DNA of 64,000 nucleotides from an uncultured Massilia sp. (lineage in GTDB: Bacteria; Pseudomonadota; Gammaproteobacteria; Burkholderiales; Burkholderiaceae_D). Both the position numbers and the translations under genes were made by a program. Numbering within the stretch: position 1 is the first letter of the stretch; every line of letters starts with the position of its first letter. Under the pieces are notes generated by a model. The model ran no database searches. It worked only from the letters and a program-made list of their open reading frames with translations, and was not told where the DNA came from. Where the stretch lies: NCBI RefSeq assembly GCF_913773735.1, contig NZ_CAJYEB010000023.1, forward strand, positions 124,001 through 188,000, given 5' to 3'. Positions 59,571 to 64,000 of this stretch are shown here, in pieces.

Positions 59571-61055
59571 ATGATGCAGAAAACCCTGGTCAGCAGCCTG
59601 CTGATCGCCTTGTGCGCGACGGCCGCCGCGCGCACCCCCGCCGCCGGCCCCAACGAGGCCGCCACCGCGCGCCACTACGCGGCGCTGGTCGCCGGCACGC
59701 CGAAGACGGCCGAGCTGACGCTGTTCTTCACCCAGATGCCCAAGGGCGGCGACCTGCATCACCATTACTCGGGCGCCGTGTATGCCGAGAGCTACGTCGA
59801 CTTCCTCGACAAGCGCGGCTTCTGCGTCGACAAGAAGACCTATGCCATCGTCACCGACAAGGCGGCGGTCGAGGCCGACCGCGACAAGCCGGCCGCGGCG
59901 CGCAACTGCCTGACCGGCGCCGAGGTCTACGCCGACGACGGCGTCTACCGCGAACTGCTGCAGCGCTGGTCGACCAAGGATTTCCACAACCACGGCGCCA
60001 TCCAGCCGCCGCCGGACCGCGCGTTCTTCTCGACCTTCAGCTACTTCGGCCCGGTGGCCGATACCGGCAACTTCCATGACGGCCTGGTCGAGATCAAGGA
60101 GCGCGCGATCCGCGAGAACGTCGCCTACATCGAGACCATGTACAAGCTGGCGCCTTTCGTCGCCGACGCCGGTTTCGACACGGACGCCTGGAAGAACGTC
60201 GACGACGACGCGGCCCTGAACGCCCGCATGCGCGCCTGGATGACGGCGCTGGACCGGGATCCGAAGTTCGTCGCCACGCTGTCCGACTTCGTGGCCGGCA
60301 TCGACAAGGAAACCGCCGGCATCGACGACGAGCGCTTCACGATGCGCTACCAGCTCTACGTGCTGCGCCTCCTGAACCCGTCGCAGGTGTTCTCGTCGAT
60401 GGTGTCGGCGTTCAAGGCGGCGGCGCGCGGCGGCAGGATCGTCGGCGTCAACATCGTCGGCCAGGAAAGCCGCATGGTGCCGATGCGCGACTACACGCTG
60501 CACATGAAGATGTTCCGCTTCCTGAAGTCGGTCTACCCGGACGTCAAGGTGGCGATGCACGCGGGCGAGCTGGCGCTGGGCGACGTGCGTCCGGAAGACC
60601 TGCAGTACCACATCGACCAGGCCCTGAACGTGGCCGGCGCCAACCGCATCGGCCACGGCATCGACCTGGCCCACGAGACCAATGCGCCGGCCATCATGAA
60701 GGCCATGCGCGCGAAGGACATCCCGGTCGAGATCAACCTGACCTCGAACGGCTTCATCAGCGGCATCGAGGGCGACAACCATCCGATCACCCTGTACCGC
60801 AAGTACGGGGTGCCCTACGTGATCTCGACCGACGACGCCGGCGTCACGCGCCACACGCTGTCGAACGAGTACGTGCTGTTCGCCAGCCGCTACAAGCCGA
60901 ACTACGCCGACATCAAGAAGACGGCCTACGACAGCATCCGCTACAGCTTCCTGGACAAGGATGCCAAGGCGCGCCTGGTGCGCCAGCTCGACGGGCGCTT
61001 CGCCAGGTTCGAGGCGGACATCGCCGCCCTCGAACGCACCGCCGTGAAGCATTGA
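59571..61055 (+). CDS. Exported adenosine deaminase-like protein
   Basis: A 494-residue member of the adenosine/AMP deaminase family with a signal peptide (SSLLIALCATAAARTPA, about residues 8-24). Metal and catalytic motifs are MPKGGDLHHHYSG (the family HxH site), VAMHAGEL, RIGHGIDLAHE and STDDAGVTRHTL. Extra residues between the first two motifs resemble extracellular ADGF-type deaminases. It would act in the periplasm or outside, making inosine available for uptake. Two adjacent ATGs (59571, 59574) are possible. The enzyme substrate is inferred. Confidence 0.85.
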   Translation: MMQKTLVSSLLIALCATAAARTPAAGPNEAATARHYAALVAGTPKTAELTLFFTQMPKGGDLHHHYSGAVYAESYVDFLDKRGFCVDKKTYAIVTDKAAVEADRDKPAAARNCLTGAEVYADDGVYRELLQRWSTKDFHNHGAIQPPPDRAFFSTFSYFGPVADTGNFHDGLVEIKERAIRENVAYIETMYKLAPFVADAGFDTDAWKNVDDDAALNARMRAWMTALDRDPKFVATLSDFVAGIDKETAGIDDERFTMRYQLYVLRLLNPSQVFSSMVSAFKAAARGGRIVGVNIVGQESRMVPMRDYTLHMKMFRFLKSVYPDVKVAMHAGELALGDVRPEDLQYHIDQALNVAGANRIGHGIDLAHETNAPAIMKAMRAKDIPVEINLTSNGFISGIEGDNHPITLYRKYGVPYVISTDDAGVTRHTLSNEYVLFASRYKPNYADIKKTAYDSIRYSFLDKDAKARLVRQLDGRFARFEADIAALERTAVKH

Positions 61056-61662
61056 CCGGACGGCGCGGTCGCGCCGTCTTTCCTCCAGGGCGGGCGCCGC
61101 GGCCGGCGTCCGTCCCTTCCACCCCCGCTTGTTTAGTACGACGGCAGTAGCAAAAAGGCATATGCTTATGCCGCCTCTGTGGTCATTGCGCTACAAATTT
61201 CACGCTTTATCACGTCGTTTGCCCAAAAAACAAGCGAAACAATTTCAGCTCAGAATTCCTTCCTTATAATCGCGCCGTGTCTTTTCCCGAGGGAAAAGAC
61301 GCCCCGCGAGCGATCTCCTGCACGTTTTTTAAGCAACTTATACGCGCAAGCTATAAATTCCCAAACGAAAACGTATTTGTCTGGTTTCCGGGCTTCATGC
61401 ATATTGGTCTTTTATTAATCAATAACAAGACGATCGCGCATGATTTTGGGTGTAACAGCCTGGAAATATTAGACGGATAGAATCGCGTGCGCCGCTCTTT
61501 TCCGGTGCGTTTTGGCAAGGAAATGCACCAGTCCGGACGCGGGCTGACAGAATAAAAAAGTGACGGCCTTGTGAAGTGCCAGTCCTGGGGTTTGCAGCAC
61601 TGTAAAGAGGGGAACTTACGGTTCCCGAACTATAAATATCAAGTTTATTTGGGGTTAATCCA
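61056..61662 (+). promoter_or_regulatory. Long AT-rich leader region of the TonB-dependent receptor gene
   Basis: 607 bases between stop and start codons, much less GC-rich than the genes. TATAAT at 61265-61270 is a perfect -10 box with only a weak -35 partner. A perfect 10-bp stem palindrome (61279-61300) begins right at the predicted start point. Two further stem-loops occur at 61504-61529 (9 bp) and 61610-61626 (6 bp). The predicted leader is about 385 bases. Short open frames inside have no ribosome sites. No known riboswitch was recognised. Confidence 0.5.
61059..61083 (+). terminator. Rho-independent terminator after the deaminase gene
   Basis: GACGGCGC (61059-61066) pairs with GCGCCGTC (61070s, ending 61077) around a GGTC loop and runs into TTTCC. 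It starts 4 bases after the stop codon. Confidence 0.7.
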
Positions 61663-64000
61663 ATGATCTATCAAAAACGGATCCAGTTGACGAAGCTGGC
61701 GCTGGCACTGTCGATCGCGCTCGCGGGCGCGCCGGCCCTGGCGCAGAACACGACGTCGGCGGTTGCAGGCCGCATCTCCGGCCCGGACGGCAAGCCGGCC
61801 GCCGGCGCATCGGTGCAAATCATCCACACCGAGTCCGGTTCGACCAGCACCGTCACCACCGACGCCGAAGGCCGCTACGCGGCCCGCGGCCTGCGTACCG
61901 GCGGTCCGTACACGATCATCATCAGCAACAATGGCCAGACCGAGAAGCGCGAAGGCGTCTACCTGAACCTGGCGGAAACCGCCACCGTCGACGCCACCGT
62001 CGGCATCCAGACCGTGGCCATCGCCGGCAACCGCGCCCGTTCGGACATCTTCAACCGCAGCAACATGGGTTCGGGCACCGGCATCAACAACACCCAGCTG
62101 CAGATCCAGGCATCGATCAACCGCAACCTGCAGGACTACGCCCGCGCCGACCCGCGCGTGTCGCAGACCGACAAGGAACGCGGCGAACTGTCCGTCGCCG
62201 GCCAGAACTCGCGCTACAACTCGACCACCGTCGACGGCGTCGCCATCAACGACACCTTCGGCCTGGAAGCGTCGGGCAGCCCGACCTCGCGCCAGCCGAT
62301 CTCGATCGAGGCGATCCAGTCGGTCCAGGTCAACGTCGCCAACTACGACGTGACCCAGAAGGGCTACACCGGCGGCAACATCAACGCCGTCACCAAGTCC
62401 GGTACCAACAACTGGAAGGGCGGCGTCTACTACGTCTTCCGCAACGACAAGATGGCGGGCGATCGCTACGACATCACCAAGGACACCTACAGCGCGCCGC
62501 CGAAGTCGGAAGAGACGACCAAGGGCGTGTGGGCCAGCGGCCCGCTGATCCAGGACAAGCTGTTCATCTACGCCCTGAGCGAAGAGACCAAGAGCACCCG
62601 CTCGTCGCCGGACTACGGCCCGGTCGGCTCGAACACCGGCACCACCGTCGGCATCAGCCAGGACCAGATCAAGGCGGTCCAGGACATCATGAAGAACACC
62701 TATGGTGTCAACGCCGGCAACCTGGCCACGGGCGGCGGCAAGTTCGTCTCGCGCGAGCAGATGGTCAAGGTCGACTGGAACATCAGCGACAACCACCGCG
62801 CCAACATCCGCTACCAGCGCACCCAGCAGGGCGAGCCGCAGTACTCGACCTTCAGCGCCACCGCGCTGAGCCTGGATTCGGCCTACTACAACCAGCAGAA
62901 GGAAATCGAGACCACCGTCGCCCAGCTGTTCTCGGACTGGACCCCGACCTTCTCGACCGAGCTGAAGGCCTCGAACCGCGACTACGATTCGGTGCCGAAG
63001 AATAACTCGACGCTGCCGACCATCGGCGTGCAGTTCACCGGCGCGCTGCCGGCCGGCACCCCGTCCGGCGTGGGCACCGGTTCGCGCACGATCAACCTGG
63101 GCACCGACAACTCGCGCCAGATGAACGTGCTGGGCACCCGTACCCAGGACTACTACGCGGGCGCCAACTGGACCGTCGGCGACCACGAGGTCAAGTTCGG
63201 CGGCGACTACCAGAAGAACAAGATCTACAACGCGTTCCTGCAGAACGTGTACGGCAACTACACCTTCGGCTGCGACAACAACCTGACCTACTCGTTCGGC
63301 AGCATCAACTGCTCGACCGCGTCGTCGGCGCAAGTGCAGGCCGCCGTGCTGGAAAACCTGCGTACCGGCCGCTTCACGTCGTACACCTACCAGGTGCCGG
63401 CGCCGGGCTACTCGCTGGAAGACGCGGTCGCCAAGTTCGAGATGGAAAACACCGGCCTGTTCGTGCAGGACACCTGGAACGTCAACCGCCAGCTGACCCT
63501 GACCGGCGGCTTCCGCTGGGACAAGGTCGGCGTCAACGGCACGCCGCTGGCCAACACCCGCGTCGCCGCCCCGGTGATCGCCGGCGTCAACGGCGGCCGC
63601 CAGACCGGCGGCTTCGGCTACAACAACCAGGAAACCATCGACGGCACCAAGCTGTTCCAGCCGCGCTTCGGCTTCAACTACAACTTCGCCACCCCGCGCC
63701 GCATGCAGCTGCGCGGTGGCGCCGGCCTGTTCCAGGGCGCGGCCATGACCGTCTGGCTGGGTAACCCGTTCCAGAACGCCGGCGTCGCTACCCAGCAGGT
63801 CAGCTGCTCGGGCACCGGCACCTCGCGCTGCCCGGTCACCGCTTCGGGCGCCTTCAGCACCGACGTCACCAAGCAGCCGACCCTGGGCGGTTCGGTGCCG
63901 CCGCAGGCCAACGTCGACCTGCTGGACCCGAACCTGCGCCAGCCGTCGATCTGGAAAGCCAACCTGGCCTTCGAGATGGAACTGCCTTGGTACGGCATGG
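61663..64000 (+). CDS. Oar-like TonB-dependent receptor, 3'-truncated by the window
   Basis: The first 779 codons of an outer-membrane receptor; the gene runs off the end. A signal peptide ends at about residue 28 (LAGAPALAQ). Next is a carboxypeptidase-regulatory-like beta domain (SAVAGRISGPDGKPAAGASVQI, about residues 31-105), then a plug domain with NRNLQDYARADPRVSQTD and NVANYDVTQKGYTGGNINAVTKSGTN, then the start of a large barrel with paired aromatic strands. This order is typical of Oar/TonB receptors in Oxalobacteraceae and Xanthomonadales, linked to protease or peptide uptake. The ATG has only a weak GGGGT ribosome site. Confidence 0.88.
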   Translation, partial: MIYQKRIQLTKLALALSIALAGAPALAQNTTSAVAGRISGPDGKPAAGASVQIIHTESGSTSTVTTDAEGRYAARGLRTGGPYTIIISNNGQTEKREGVYLNLAETATVDATVGIQTVAIAGNRARSDIFNRSNMGSGTGINNTQLQIQASINRNLQDYARADPRVSQTDKERGELSVAGQNSRYNSTTVDGVAINDTFGLEASGSPTSRQPISIEAIQSVQVNVANYDVTQKGYTGGNINAVTKSGTNNWKGGVYYVFRNDKMAGDRYDITKDTYSAPPKSEETTKGVWASGPLIQDKLFIYALSEETKSTRSSPDYGPVGSNTGTTVGISQDQIKAVQDIMKNTYGVNAGNLATGGGKFVSREQMVKVDWNISDNHRANIRYQRTQQGEPQYSTFSATALSLDSAYYNQQKEIETTVAQLFSDWTPTFSTELKASNRDYDSVPKNNSTLPTIGVQFTGALPAGTPSGVGTGSRTINLGTDNSRQMNVLGTRTQDYYAGANWTVGDHEVKFGGDYQKNKIYNAFLQNVYGNYTFGCDNNLTYSFGSINCSTASSAQVQAAVLENLRTGRFTSYTYQVPAPGYSLEDAVAKFEMENTGLFVQDTWNVNRQLTLTGGFRWDKVGVNGTPLANTRVAAPVIAGVNGGRQTGGFGYNNQETIDGTKLFQPRFGFNYNFATPRRMQLRGGAGLFQGAAMTVWLGNPFQNAGVATQQVSCSGTGTSRCPVTASGAFSTDVTKQPTLGGSVPPQANVDLLDPNLRQPSIWKANLAFEMELPWYGM

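Noticed and set aside
61179-61480. Two overlapping short frames in the leader of the TonB-dependent receptor
   Set aside because: They lack ribosome sites and family similarity and overlap the predicted promoter and hairpin.
61271-61662. Cobalamin or other known riboswitch in front of the TonB-dependent receptor
   Set aside because: No B12-box-like or other recognised conserved core was found by eye; only simple stem-loops are present.

Overview
This window looks like a chromosomal segment of a high-GC betaproteobacterium, most likely Burkholderiales, family Oxalobacteraceae, Massilia/Telluria-like. That assignment is an inference from gene order (mraZ to ftsZ, then lpxC and secA; argJ; a pilB-pilC-pilD-coaE-zapD-yacG set), from strong G/C third-position bias, from an Oar-like TonB-dependent receptor and from the types of palindromic repeats. 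No rRNA, tRNA, CRISPR array, prophage or insertion sequence was recognised.

Layout. 1-1526: the end of a small membrane protein gene, a convergent YcxB-like membrane protein gene, and a 538-base AT-richer control region holding a good sigma70 promoter overlapped by four MraZ boxes. 1527-18851: a complete division and cell wall (dcw) cluster, mraZ-rsmH-ftsL-ftsI-murE-murF-mraY-murD-ftsW-murG-murC-ddl-ftsQ-ftsA-ftsZ, mostly with 1-4 base stop/start overlaps, closed by a strong terminator after ftsZ. 18954-22641: a 100-bp inverted repeat, then a peroxiredoxin, a GNAT acetyltransferase and an EamA exporter between ftsZ and lpxC, then a convergent DUF721 gene. 22879-25662: secA. 25816-29711: three minus-strand genes (TipAS-type MerR regulator, AI-2E-family permease, DUF945/TonB-C protein). 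29885-32461: argJ, a DUF815 ATPase and a MutT-type Nudix hydrolase.

32531-50818 carries yacG, zapD, coaE and pilD at one end and pilC and pilB at the other, all on the minus strand. The usually contiguous pilBCD run is interrupted by about 12.7 kb: a paoABC-type molybdenum hydroxylase operon, a beta-propeller protein with a DUF305 protein, a divergent CusRS-like two-component system, a PAS-GAF-GGDEF diguanylate cyclase, a CxxC carboxymuconolactone decarboxylase-like protein, and an AT-richer stretch of small ORFs. 51143-61055 is a purine catabolism neighbourhood: ClpP-like protein, hydroxyisourate hydrolase, PuuE-type allantoinase, XdhA, XdhB, XdhC, guanine deaminase and an exported adenosine deaminase-like enzyme. 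It would take adenosine and guanine to urate and process the products after uricase, but uricase and OHCU decarboxylase are not in the window. The window ends inside an Oar-like TonB-dependent receptor gene with a long, structured 5' leader.

The most unusual observation is an 84-bp palindromic repeat, present in two intergenic copies elsewhere in the window, sitting in frame inside murF and adding about 28 codons to an essential enzyme. Other points of interest are the split pil cluster, three further classes of palindromic repeat (one supplying the stop codon of a MerR gene), a probably leaderless lpxC mRNA, a DUF945/TonB-C fusion, and several candidate operators.
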